Shown here: positions 1 to 7,022 of the stretch, piece by piece
Numbering within the stretch: position 1 is the first letter of the stretch
Layout: every line of letters begins with the position of its first letter
Assembly: GCA_947471245.1 (NCBI GenBank)
Contig: CANIXM010000021.1
Coordinates: forward strand, 1-12,627
Length of the DNA stretch: 12,627 bases
From: Paludibacteraceae bacterium
GTDB taxonomy: Bacteria > Bacteroidota > Bacteroidia > Bacteroidales > Paludibacteraceae
Direction of reading: 5' to 3'
The notes under the pieces: generated by a model
The model's input: the letters and a program-made list of their open reading frames with translations, nothing else
The model's database searches: none
Told to the model about the DNA's origin: nothing
Program-made: the position numbers and the translations under genes

Positions 1-8
1 TTAATTAT

Positions 9-917
9 TTACTCTATCATTTTACCTCTGAGTCTAGAAGATATTCTAATAAAAAACACAGAAATATATAAATAGATATTATTGGATAAAAGTGAACTGA
101 TCTGAGATTTGGAAGAATAATACAAAACCATTTTATAAATCTCAAAGAAAGAAATATTTGAACGAACAAGACGTTTAAAGAAAGTATCAAATGATTCTTG
201 TTCTATCTTTGGTAGAATGGAGTGAATGAATGCTTGATCACAACACCGATTAAACAATGGCAAATATTTTCCCCATTTCTGATGTAGTTTAAGTTGTGCC
301 GAAAAATAGCTATGTCCCATCACTCCTCTAGAATAATGTTCCAATAGAATGTCATAAATTACATAATTGGTATACCCTGCAACATGTGATTGAAGAGAAA
401 TGTCATAATCATAGCCATGAAAGCCATTAAATGATTCATCAAAACTGATTGTTTTGAAGAGTTCCTTCCTGGCAAAGAGGAATACGCCATCAAGCATCAA
501 AACTGACTTTGTGGACTGATTATAATCATTTGGAAATACCACCATTTCCTCATCTTGAGTAGCTGTCTGACCATATATCATGTAAGCACACGGGTTGAGT
601 GTTGCCCAGTCATTTGGTACTCTACTCATGATGTCTCCACCAGCTACTCCAAAAATACCTGAATCAGGTATTTGGAGATGTTTCACCACTTTCTGTCCCC
701 AATCTTGAGTTTTAAAATCCACATCATCATGAATAAAACAGAGGTGCTCATACTTACTTAAGTCAATTCCTTTATTGTAAGCTGAAAAAATTGAGTATTC
801 ATTTTTTGAATTATCGATACTGATTAATTCATACTCTAGCCCTACCGTATTCTTAAGATTATTGACTAAAGACTCATTGGGCACAGGTCTTCTGGAACAT
901 GTAATGATCGACAGCAT
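9..917 (-). CDS. Family 2-like glycosyltransferase (Glyco_tranf_2_5 type)
   Basis: Probable cytoplasmic glycosyltransferase that adds a sugar to a surface glycan; donor and acceptor cannot be read from sequence. The 302-residue protein begins with a beta-strand typical of the GT-A fold (LSIITCSRR, residues 2-10). It has an acidic metal/nucleotide-binding motif FIHDDVDF at 61-68, a DGVFLFARKELF segment at 143-154 and GFHGYDYDISLQ at 165-176, where the second acidic cluster of this family lies. I place it in the group described by Pfam Glyco_tranf_2_5 from this pattern, by memory rather than by search. No signal peptide or membrane span is seen. It starts at an ATG 4 bp after the stop of the WaaE-like gene, so the two are probably translationally coupled. 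The stop lies at the window edge but the gene is complete. Function as a GT is fairly sure; specificity is unknown. Confidence 0.82.
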   Translation of the reverse strand: MLSIITCSRRPVPNESLVNNLKNTVGLEYELISIDNSKNEYSIFSAYNKGIDLSKYEHLCFIHDDVDFKTQDWGQKVVKHLQIPDSGIFGVAGGDIMSRVPNDWATLNPCAYMIYGQTATQDEEMVVFPNDYNQSTKSVLMLDGVFLFARKELFKTISFDESFNGFHGYDYDISLQSHVAGYTNYVIYDILLEHYSRGVMGHSYFSAQLKLHQKWGKYLPLFNRCCDQAFIHSILPKIEQESFDTFFKRLVRSNISFFEIYKMVLYYSSKSQISSLLSNNIYLYISVFFIRISSRLRGKMIE

Positions 918-921
918 CTGG

Positions 922-1701
922 TTAATGGTTTGATTGATTAATATTAACCGATTTTCTCATTTGATCACGGGCAATTTTGTATTTCATATATGACGAAAGA
1001 GCATAAGTGGCACTAATCACAAAACCGTAGTATCCATCCAAAATTCCAAGCTTTAGAATATAGGTTTTAAAAAACCGAAAACCACCTTTTATATAAGGTA
1101 GTATAAATCCTATTTTTGCGCCTTTTTGTATTAGTATAGCTGCATTCATTTGAGCATATTTCTTTTCTTTTTGCTGGTGTTGCTCCATGGATGTGCACGT
1201 ATAATGCAACAAATCTCCTTTTAGCCACTTGATATCATTCCTACTAGATACCAGAATTGACTCGTGGACATCACTATTGGTCCAGTTGGTAAGCTGCTTG
1301 TTAAAAATCCGCACATGCCTATCGGGATACCATCCACAAAATCGAATAGGCTTACCGCAATAATGATTACGAATATTGAACGAATAACAAGGAGCGCTCC
1401 AAACTTGCTTTTCTTCTAAAATAGACCTCCGTAACTCATCTGACAACACTTCATCTGCATCTACCGAAAGGACATAATTGTGAGTGGCTTTGTCTGTTGC
1501 ATATCGCTTTTGACTTCCATACCCATCAAATTTTCGCTGAAAAAAAGTGACACCGTGTTCAATGCAGATTGCCTCTGTTCTATCAGTAGAAAAGGAATCC
1601 ACAACAATAATTTCATCGGCCACTCCATCCAGTGCTTTCAGACAGCGCTCAAGATTGTTTTCCTCGTTCAGTGTAATAATAATGGCAGATAAATTATTCA
1701 T
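922..1701 (-). CDS. GT2 glycosyltransferase, WaaE/KdtX-like (LPS core glucosyltransferase family)
   Basis: GT-A fold transferase resembling the LPS core beta-1,4-glucosyltransferase family (WaaE/KdtX), which transfers a hexose from a nucleotide sugar to the inner core at the cytoplasmic face. Visible motifs in the 259-residue product are IITLNEENNLERCL (8-21), VVDSFSTDRT (33-42), a GYGSQKRYA segment (60-68) and the DADE metal-binding motif (81-84). GWYPDRHVRIFN (123-134) is characteristic of this subgroup. LLHYTCTSMEQHQQKEKKYA (164-183) matches the usual histidine/tyrosine-containing C-terminal helix, and a hydrophobic amphipathic tail (about 196-235) may contact the membrane. Length is normal for the family. 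The ATG at 1701 is the natural start, directly before the first beta-strand. It is 66 bp downstream of the dinD-like gene and 4 bp upstream of the next GT. The family is clear, but the sugar transferred in this organism is not known. Confidence 0.88.
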   Translation of the reverse strand: MNNLSAIIITLNEENNLERCLKALDGVADEIIVVDSFSTDRTEAICIEHGVTFFQRKFDGYGSQKRYATDKATHNYVLSVDADEVLSDELRRSILEEKQVWSAPCYSFNIRNHYCGKPIRFCGWYPDRHVRIFNKQLTNWTNSDVHESILVSSRNDIKWLKGDLLHYTCTSMEQHQQKEKKYAQMNAAILIQKGAKIGFILPYIKGGFRFFKTYILKLGILDGYYGFVISATYALSSYMKYKIARDQMRKSVNINQSNH

Positions 1702-1767
1702 TTGTTAAAATCATGTTTCAGACATTGTGTTTCAGACTTTTTACTCTTCGTTGCTTTTGTTAAAACC

Positions 1768-2592
1768 TTAGCTTACTTTTAGTGAATTAAGTTCTTCCGA
1801 CTTGAGTTTTCGTTCCAATTTTTTAACATCCTCTTCAGCAGGTAAATTTTCGGGTACTATACCCCGAGAAAGTAGTGTGTTTCTTACCGAATTATTATTG
1901 GTAACATGCTCGTTAGAAATCTGACCCTCTGTCTTCAATTGTTTTTGTTTGGCATTGAAGATAGTAATTTCGGTTGCAAAATCTTTGGCTTTAAGCAAAA
2001 TTGTTGGCATGAAGTCAGCTAATGGTTTGTTCTTAACTCCCCATTTATCTTTCATTTGTTGTGTGGTTTTATTAAATAAAGCATGATCGCCCTTACTTCT
2101 GATTAATGCAAAATTTTTGTTACCGCCAGTTTGCTCAAATATTACATGTGAAAGTTCTTTTTCGGTTTCGGCCAATTTGTTCCGGGCTTGTACCCGTTCA
2201 AGTTCTAAAATTTTTTGTTCAATGAGTTCTGCTTTTCTTGTTTGAACGGCAAAATAGGTTTGTGCGAAAGCAATTTGTTCTTTTCTAGAATCTCCATTTT
2301 GGGCTATTAAATAGCATGCAAAACGAGTAAGCATCACATCATCAATTTCCTTTTGAGCACCCGAGCCAATATCTACCATTTTCCCGACGTCGGCAAAATG
2401 GTCTGAAATATTTTGACCTGAAATTTCGCAAGCCGTTTTGGCTTTACTAATTACATTCTGAAAATTATCCCATTTTCCGTAACCCAGTAAATGTTGTAAA
2501 TCTCTGGCTAACCAAAACTCTATACCATCTTCAGTGCCATGAAGAAAATCTTCAAAATTTTCCGTCAATTTATATACAATATCTTTTTTCAT
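1768..2592 (-). CDS. dinD: DNA damage-inducible protein D (DinD-like)
   Basis: Resembles DinD, an SOS-induced protein that in E. coli interacts with RecA and inhibits RecA-mediated strand exchange. The 274-residue protein has an N-terminal BRO-N/DinD-type domain (about 10-120) with EFWLARDLQHLLGYGKWDNF (25-44), LTRFACYLIAQNGDSRKEQI (88-107) and FAQTYFAVQTRKAELIE (109-125). A charged, probably coiled-coil segment follows (about 121-150). The C-terminal part carries FALIRSKGDHALFNKTT (161-177), KDKWGVKNKPLADFMPTILL (181-200) and a late NNSVRNTLLSRGIVPENLP (233-251), all recognisable DinD blocks. Length is that of a complete DinD and there is no frameshift. ATG at 2592 is preferred. I see no E. 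coli-type LexA box; Bacteroidota LexA sites differ, so SOS control is unproven. It interrupts a glycan gene cluster and is preceded by 212 bp with repeat-like palindromes, which suggests a later insertion. Confidence 0.88.
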   Translation of the reverse strand: MKKDIVYKLTENFEDFLHGTEDGIEFWLARDLQHLLGYGKWDNFQNVISKAKTACEISGQNISDHFADVGKMVDIGSGAQKEIDDVMLTRFACYLIAQNGDSRKEQIAFAQTYFAVQTRKAELIEQKILELERVQARNKLAETEKELSHVIFEQTGGNKNFALIRSKGDHALFNKTTQQMKDKWGVKNKPLADFMPTILLKAKDFATEITIFNAKQKQLKTEGQISNEHVTNNNSVRNTLLSRGIVPENLPAEEDVKKLERKLKSEELNSLKVS

Positions 2593-2609
2593 CTGTTTAT
2601 AATTGTTTT

Positions 2610-2681
2610 TTAGTTAACAGATGGAACTCGCACATAAACATCTACTTGTGTGTCATAGTTTATTTGTCGTGCTCGTTTCAT
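2610..2681 (-). CDS. Possible 23-residue small ORF upstream of dinD
   Basis: A short open frame on the dinD strand starts at ATG 2681 (MKRARQINYD...) and ends with ...VDVYVRVPSVN before TAA at 2612-2610, 17 bp ahead of the dinD ATG. The peptide is basic at its N-terminus with an alternating polar/hydrophobic C-terminal half that could form a beta-strand. I do not recognise a family. It could be a leader peptide coupled to dinD, a remnant of a larger gene's N-terminus, part of a repeated DNA cassette, or chance. No clear ribosome binding site is visible, but these are also weak at real genes here. Confidence 0.25.
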   Translation of the reverse strand: MKRARQINYDTQVDVYVRVPSVN

Positions 2682-2703
2682 GTGATTATAATTTAGCCCC
2701 TAG

Positions 2704-2719
2704 TCCGCCAGTTGGCGGA
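2704..2719. repeat. GC-rich palindrome (REP-like)
   Basis: TCCGCCA-GT-TGGCGGA forms a 7-bp perfect stem with a 2-base centre. It stands out as a GC-rich island in AT-rich intergenic DNA between the GT4 gene and dinD. There is no T-run on either side, so it is a poor intrinsic terminator. Short GC-rich palindromes of this kind occur as dispersed intergenic repeats in Bacteroidota; that this one is dispersed is an inference from its look alone. Confidence 0.5.
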
Positions 2720-2751
2720 GAACAGAGACAAGTTTTGTTTTACAATCATGC

Positions 2752-2766
2752 ACTTTAAGTTAAAGT
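2752..2766. promoter_or_regulatory. 15-bp palindrome, possible operator
   Basis: ACTTTAA-G-TTAAAGT is a perfect 7-bp inverted repeat around one base. It lies about 160 bp upstream of dinD and 40 bp downstream of the GT4 stop. The form suits a dimeric repressor site, but AT-rich palindromes also arise by chance, and the distance to dinD is large. No partner regulator is encoded nearby. Confidence 0.25.
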
Positions 2767-2804
2767 ATAAATGTCAACTACAACTCCCTTAATTCCTACT
2801 CCTA

Positions 2805-3920
2805 TTAATAAATCGATTGATAGACATTCATCAAATTGCTTGCTATATGGCTATCAGTAAACTTAAGTGAATGTTGCTGACCAGCCATTTTCATTTTTTG
2901 TTGCAATTGTACATCCGACAGCACATTTACAATGGCCTCACCCCACCCATCAGCATCCATCGGATCAACATAAATCGATTCAGCACCCCCAGCTTCGGCA
3001 AAACAACTGCCCGCTGATGTAATCACTGGAGTTTGGGTGCACAAAGCCTCTAAAATAGGTATTCCAAATCCTTCAAATACAGAAGGATATAAAAACAATG
3101 ATGATAAAGAATAGATGGCAGGTAAATCCAATGTCTCGGCATTATGAATAAACACTACCTGCTCTTCCATATCGTATTTAACAATCAACTTTTTAATTTC
3201 ATTTATATATTCAGTGGGTTTACCTATCATTACAATGGGAACACCACACCGCTTTCGATGCAAAGCTTCGATAATAATGGCTGCATTTTTTCTTTTCTCG
3301 ATAGCACCTACATATAGCACAAACTGCGACGGCAGTGCATACTTTTGTCGAATTTGGAGCTTTTGTTCTTCACTTACATCTTGCCTAAACACATTGTTAC
3401 ATCCTTGGTATACAACACTTACTCTATCTTCTTTTGCTCCAAAGTATTGAATAATATCACTTTTTGTTTGCTCACTAATGGCAATTATATGGTCTGCCTT
3501 CTTACATGCATACTTGTTTTTTTGGATAAAAATCTGTCTGTATATTGGACTGTAAAGCTCTGGATGACGCATGAAGATGGCATCATGCATCGTTACCACT
3601 GTTTTAGTCTTTAACCGATTCAACCCAATTGGCAATTCTTGACTCAATCCATGAAACACATCAATATTGTGACGCTCAATATCAGTGGACATACCGATTG
3701 TTCTCCATAATGATGGAGCAAGTTTGCCCAACAAGCTCTGTGGTAAAACCTCGTTGACATTATTACCATAGAGAAAATCAACCTTTTTAATCTTTGGATT
3801 AAATAGGTAGTAGTTATTTTCGGGGAAATAGTGAGAAAGCACCCTAATTGTATCCCTACTGTAGTTGCCGAGTCCTCGAAAATTATGAAATGCCCGCTTA
3901 GCATCAAAACCAATATTCAT
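2805..3920 (-). CDS. GT4 family glycosyltransferase
   Basis: Retaining GT-B fold glycosyltransferase of family GT4 (Glycos_transf_1), likely adding a hexose or similar sugar to a lipid-linked surface glycan in the cytoplasm. The 371-residue protein starts MNIGFDAKRAFHNFRGLGNY (1-20), typical of GT4 enzymes of the mannosyltransferase type. THDAIF-like TMHDAIFMRHPELY is at 110-123. The hinge and donor-domain entry YVGAIEKRKNAAIIIEAL is at 203-220. The E-x7-E nucleotide-sugar motif is FEGFGIPILEAL with E283 and E291. A further block is TPVITSAGSCFAEAGG (297-312). I chose ATG 3920 over an in-frame TTG at 3929, because MNIGFDAKR is the normal beginning of the first Rossmann strand. The upstream gap of 145 bp to the preceding GT2 shows no clear promoter or terminator. 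Specificity is unknown. Confidence 0.88.
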   Translation of the reverse strand: MNIGFDAKRAFHNFRGLGNYSRDTIRVLSHYFPENNYYLFNPKIKKVDFLYGNNVNEVLPQSLLGKLAPSLWRTIGMSTDIERHNIDVFHGLSQELPIGLNRLKTKTVVTMHDAIFMRHPELYSPIYRQIFIQKNKYACKKADHIIAISEQTKSDIIQYFGAKEDRVSVVYQGCNNVFRQDVSEEQKLQIRQKYALPSQFVLYVGAIEKRKNAAIIIEALHRKRCGVPIVMIGKPTEYINEIKKLIVKYDMEEQVVFIHNAETLDLPAIYSLSSLFLYPSVFEGFGIPILEALCTQTPVITSAGSCFAEAGGAESIYVDPMDADGWGEAIVNVLSDVQLQQKMKMAGQQHSLKFTDSHIASNLMNVYQSIY

Positions 3921-4065
3921 CTGTTTCAAATTAGGGTTATTATTTTCAGTAATCTCAACAACAGATGTGCTTACTTATAGATTAAAATACAATTATTATC
4001 AATGCCGATGATATACGCCCATGAATGTCAACAGTCAGAAATGGTGACTTTCTCTTTTCTAATCT

Positions 4066-4905
4066 CTAACAACTTTTGACGATGCCATAGGGTGTGAATG
4101 TAACATTGTTTCTATTGTTTTCTGCCCTTAGCCGTATATTTGGCTCATATTTAGTATCAAACGGAACATGAAAAACATGATACACCGTGACAAGATGTTT
4201 TTTGGATACAGGCATCACCCCTATTCTTTTCAGTCTATCTTCGAGGTCTGCATCTTCACCAGTTCCTGGATATACGAATCGTTCATCAAAGCCATTGACA
4301 GCAAGGATGTCAGCGCGCCACAAAGAAAAATTACAGCCCCAAAATCCTCTTGTTTTTTCTTTTACAAAAAGTTGACGAATGAATGATGAACGAATCCTGA
4401 TTGCGTTTTCGAAAGCCGTAGGCTTAGCACAAAACAATGTTTCGATCAATAATGGCAAGATAACACTTTTTTCTAAATATCCATTTTGAATACGCATGAT
4501 ACTTAGCGACTTTGAAATATTTTCTGTCAGCATCACCCGCCTACCACTTATCACCCTATTGGCAGCTCTTTGCTCAAGATGTTCTTGCACAAACAACCGA
4601 TGGGGAATGCAATCACCATCTATAAAAATAAGGTATTCGGCTTGTGACTTTACGATGGCCTTGTTCAAAATAATATTTTTTTGCCATCCTTTGTCTTCGT
4701 GCCACACGTGATGAATGGGAAATGAAAAAGTGTCTTTCAACCGATTTATTTCATCAACTACTTCAGGCTTAGAACCATCATCAGCTATCACCACCTCAAA
4801 GTTGGTATATGTCTGTCTGTCTAGCGCTGCGAGAATGTACTTGAGTAAATCAATTTTATTGTAAAATGAAATGATAATACTTACCAGTTCGTTTGGCTGT
4901 GTCAT
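4066..4905 (-). CDS. GT2 glycosyltransferase with galactosyltransferase-type C-terminal domain
   Basis: Inverting GT-A transferase with the two-part arrangement seen in chondroitin-synthase-like and beta-galactosyltransferase-like enzymes: an N-terminal Glycos_transf_2 domain followed by a Glyco_transf_7C segment. Motifs in the 279 residues are LVSIIISFYNKIDLL (7-21), VVIADDGS (38-45) and the DxD metal site FIDGDCIPH (94-102). GFWGCNFSLWRADI (187-200) and the acidic catalytic stretch GTGEDADLEDRLKRIG (214-229) follow, the latter holding the probable base. HVFHVPFDTKY near the C-terminus is the usual histidine motif. No membrane segment. ATG 4905 is the only sensible start. It lies 99 bp downstream of the preceding GT2 and 145 bp upstream of the GT4 start; neither gap holds a recognisable signal. 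Donor may be a (N-acetyl)hexosamine or galactose by family analogy, but this is not shown. Confidence 0.88.
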   Translation of the reverse strand: MTQPNELVSIIISFYNKIDLLKYILAALDRQTYTNFEVVIADDGSKPEVVDEINRLKDTFSFPIHHVWHEDKGWQKNIILNKAIVKSQAEYLIFIDGDCIPHRLFVQEHLEQRAANRVISGRRVMLTENISKSLSIMRIQNGYLEKSVILPLLIETLFCAKPTAFENAIRIRSSFIRQLFVKEKTRGFWGCNFSLWRADILAVNGFDERFVYPGTGEDADLEDRLKRIGVMPVSKKHLVTVYHVFHVPFDTKYEPNIRLRAENNRNNVTFTPYGIVKSC

Positions 4906-5004
4906 AGGTTTGAATGAAATAGGTCGTAATTGAAATATCCTTCTTCAATAATGGTTGCTGACAGGTAAAAATCATCGATTTCAGACGAATCATCAACCAT
5001 TGAT

Positions 5005-5889
5005 TTAAACAATGGACTTTAGTTTTTTGAAAAATTGTTTCAGTTTATCCAGTTGCGTCAAGTGAACATCTTGCAAGTCTTTTTGAGCTGCTTGTCCACG
5101 TAGGAGGTACTTGACCATAAAGGTTTTTGAAGACATTCCCCACTTGATAGTGAAGGATTTATAGCCTTTGTTCTTTTTTACTCTGCCTGTTGACTTACAT
5201 CCAAAATGATACACCAAGCTGTTACCTTTTCCGATAAATGTCCTTACGCCGATGGTCCAAAGTTTGAATGATAAATCAGGATCGGAATACATGCCCGGGC
5301 TATATTCGATACTCATTCCACCCACCAAATCCCAGCAATCGATGTGCATAATACTCGGTGGCCAGGTGCTACCACTCCAATCTGCTCGGTATAGTGTGGT
5401 GTACTCCTTGAGAAGTCTGGCCTGGTCAAAGTTTTCGATACCATCACCATAATTGGCTATCACTGCACAATCATTATTGCCACGTGGCTCTATCATAGTG
5501 GCTGAAAGCATAAAACTATTGTGACCCAATTCCGATATTTGATTTTGCAATGATTGATCCCAATTGGGCAAGAAATACATGTCATCATTAGCATAGGTTA
5601 CATATTGGGTTTTGATCAACGACCGACATGCATTCAGTGCATAACAAATACCGATGTTCGACCGAGCATACACATAGTCAATATTCTTTTGACTCTTCAC
5701 CCACTCTAGCGTGCCGTCTGCTCCTTCATTGACGACCACTATTATCTGATGTTGAAAAAATGAGTTCTTCCTGATACTGTTGATGCATAATTCAAGATAC
5801 TTAAGATTATTCCATGAGGGGATAAGCATTGAAAATTGAGGATTTTCAATGCATTCAGTGGCGGGATGTATCGATATATTTTGGAGCAT
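5005..5889 (-). CDS. GT2 family glycosyltransferase
   Basis: GT-A fold family 2 transferase of 294 residues, presumed cytoplasmic or membrane-peripheral and involved in surface glycan assembly. The fold starts at FSMLIPSWNNLKYLELCINS (19-38), preceded by an 18-residue lead. VVVNEGADGT is at 51-60, and NIGICYALNACRS (78-90) corresponds to the usual N-x-G-x-x-x-A-x-N motif. The acidic metal site is YANDDMYFLPNWD (99-111). A late acidic motif EYSPGMYSDPDLSFKLW with histidine-containing VYHFGCKSTGRV follows. The basic C-terminus (KDLQDVHLTQLDKLKQFFKK) suggests membrane contact. The start at ATG 5889 is 97 bp after the GT9 stop, a break from the tight spacing of the upstream operon. Specificity is unknown. 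Confidence 0.85.
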   Translation of the reverse strand: MLQNISIHPATECIENPQFSMLIPSWNNLKYLELCINSIRKNSFFQHQIIVVVNEGADGTLEWVKSQKNIDYVYARSNIGICYALNACRSLIKTQYVTYANDDMYFLPNWDQSLQNQISELGHNSFMLSATMIEPRGNNDCAVIANYGDGIENFDQARLLKEYTTLYRADWSGSTWPPSIMHIDCWDLVGGMSIEYSPGMYSDPDLSFKLWTIGVRTFIGKGNSLVYHFGCKSTGRVKKNKGYKSFTIKWGMSSKTFMVKYLLRGQAAQKDLQDVHLTQLDKLKQFFKKLKSIV

Positions 5890-5986
5890 TATTTTACCAA
5901 GTAGTTACAGGATAGATATTCTAGTCGCAAGATTATCTGCAAGTTAGCATGAACAAATAGACTTTCAAAAAAACAAACACTGGAAA

Positions 5987-7021
5987 TCAGCCGAAAATTA
6001 ATTTGTCCATCTTCTGAATAATTGACTCGGACTTTATTTCATGGAGGCACTTATAATCACCTCTATAGCACTTTACATCCCCAAATACAGAGCATGGTCT
6101 GCAAGCAATATCAGCCGCAATAATATCATCGTGCTTTTGATTCCATCCTAAGAAACCAGCATAATGATGAGTAGCACCCCAAAACGAAACAACTCGAGTA
6201 CCAGCCAATGAGGCGATATGCATATTTGCAGAATCCATTGTAAAAATCACATCCAGTTGAGCCATCACATTCATCTCATCTTCGAGCGTACCAACACCTA
6301 TCATTGAAACAGCTTGTGGGTATTGTTGTGTCCATTTGGAGACTTGAATCGTGTCTTGTTGCCCACCAAATATAAAAAGGGTGCAATTTTTTTTATTCGT
6401 ATAATATTCAATCAATTTCTCAATCTCGGTAAGCGGATAAACTTTACCTTGATGCTTTGCAAACGGTGCTATGCCTATCCACTTCGATGCTTCCGATTTT
6501 TTCAATCCCCCAAGTGCTTTTGGCAAATTTAATGTTTCATCGCCTTCGAAAACACTTGTAAAATCCAACTTTACATCAAATCCTAAATCCGAGAAAACTT
6601 GACGATATCGTTCAAAGCTAGATTTGAGTGGTTTCAGAACTTTATTGCGTTTTTTTGTCAGTTGCATTTTTTGCAATCGGCCTTTATCTATCGTTGCCAC
6701 TTTGACTCCAGCGAGTGCAAATCTAACTGACAAAACTGATGTACGTATAACACCGTGTAAATCTGCCACATGAGTAAAGGCGCCCAACTTCAACTCATCA
6801 TACAGTTTATTTATTCCCACAATGCCTTTATATAGTGCCAAATCCACACCTTTTACGTTTAGGTTTTGAGGAGGATGAACAAATAATGGCACAAAAGCTT
6901 TTCGGGTTAGGACTGTAATTTGGGACTGTGGATAACAAGCTGCCAACGAGTAGATTACTGGCAGTGTCATTGCCACATCACCCATAGCACTAAAGCGCAT
7001 GATGAGAATCCTGGACTCCAT
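5987..7021 (-). CDS. GT9 family glycosyltransferase (heptosyltransferase-like)
   Basis: GT-B fold enzyme of family GT9, related to the LPS heptosyltransferases WaaC/WaaF that use ADP-heptose. With the ATG at 7021 the product is 344 residues and begins MESRILIMRFSAMGDVAMTL (1-20). Asp15 is at the position of the conserved N-terminal aspartate. THVADLHGVIRT (about 83-94), IGIAPFAKHQGKVYPL (182-197) and the nucleotide-binding block MDSANMHIASLAGTRVVSFW (262-281) followed by GATH are typical. Four cysteines (307, 310, 318, 325) form the C-x2-C-x7-C-x6-C cluster often seen at the C-terminus of GT9 proteins. A GTG at 7036 is also in frame, but it overlaps the DUF4254 gene and adds only a non-conserved lead. 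ATG 7021 follows the DUF4254 stop by one base (TAAAATG), so translation is probably coupled. The sugar may be a heptose or another residue. Confidence 0.9.
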   Translation of the reverse strand: MESRILIMRFSAMGDVAMTLPVIYSLAACYPQSQITVLTRKAFVPLFVHPPQNLNVKGVDLALYKGIVGINKLYDELKLGAFTHVADLHGVIRTSVLSVRFALAGVKVATIDKGRLQKMQLTKKRNKVLKPLKSSFERYRQVFSDLGFDVKLDFTSVFEGDETLNLPKALGGLKKSEASKWIGIAPFAKHQGKVYPLTEIEKLIEYYTNKKNCTLFIFGGQQDTIQVSKWTQQYPQAVSMIGVGTLEDEMNVMAQLDVIFTMDSANMHIASLAGTRVVSFWGATHHYAGFLGWNQKHDDIIAADIACRPCSVFGDVKCYRGDYKCLHEIKSESIIQKMDKLIFG

Positions 7022-7022
7022 T

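Noticed and set aside
3921..3929. TTG start for the GT4 gene at 3929
   Set aside because: The ATG three codons later begins the conserved MNIGFDAKR strand; the TTG adds only three residues with no support.
3930..4065. Possible regulatory RNA or promoter in the gap between GT2 and GT4
   Set aside because: I see no TAnnTTTG box, no strong hairpin and no riboswitch-like conserved block; a CAAATTAG near 3927 does not fit the box when read on the minus strand.
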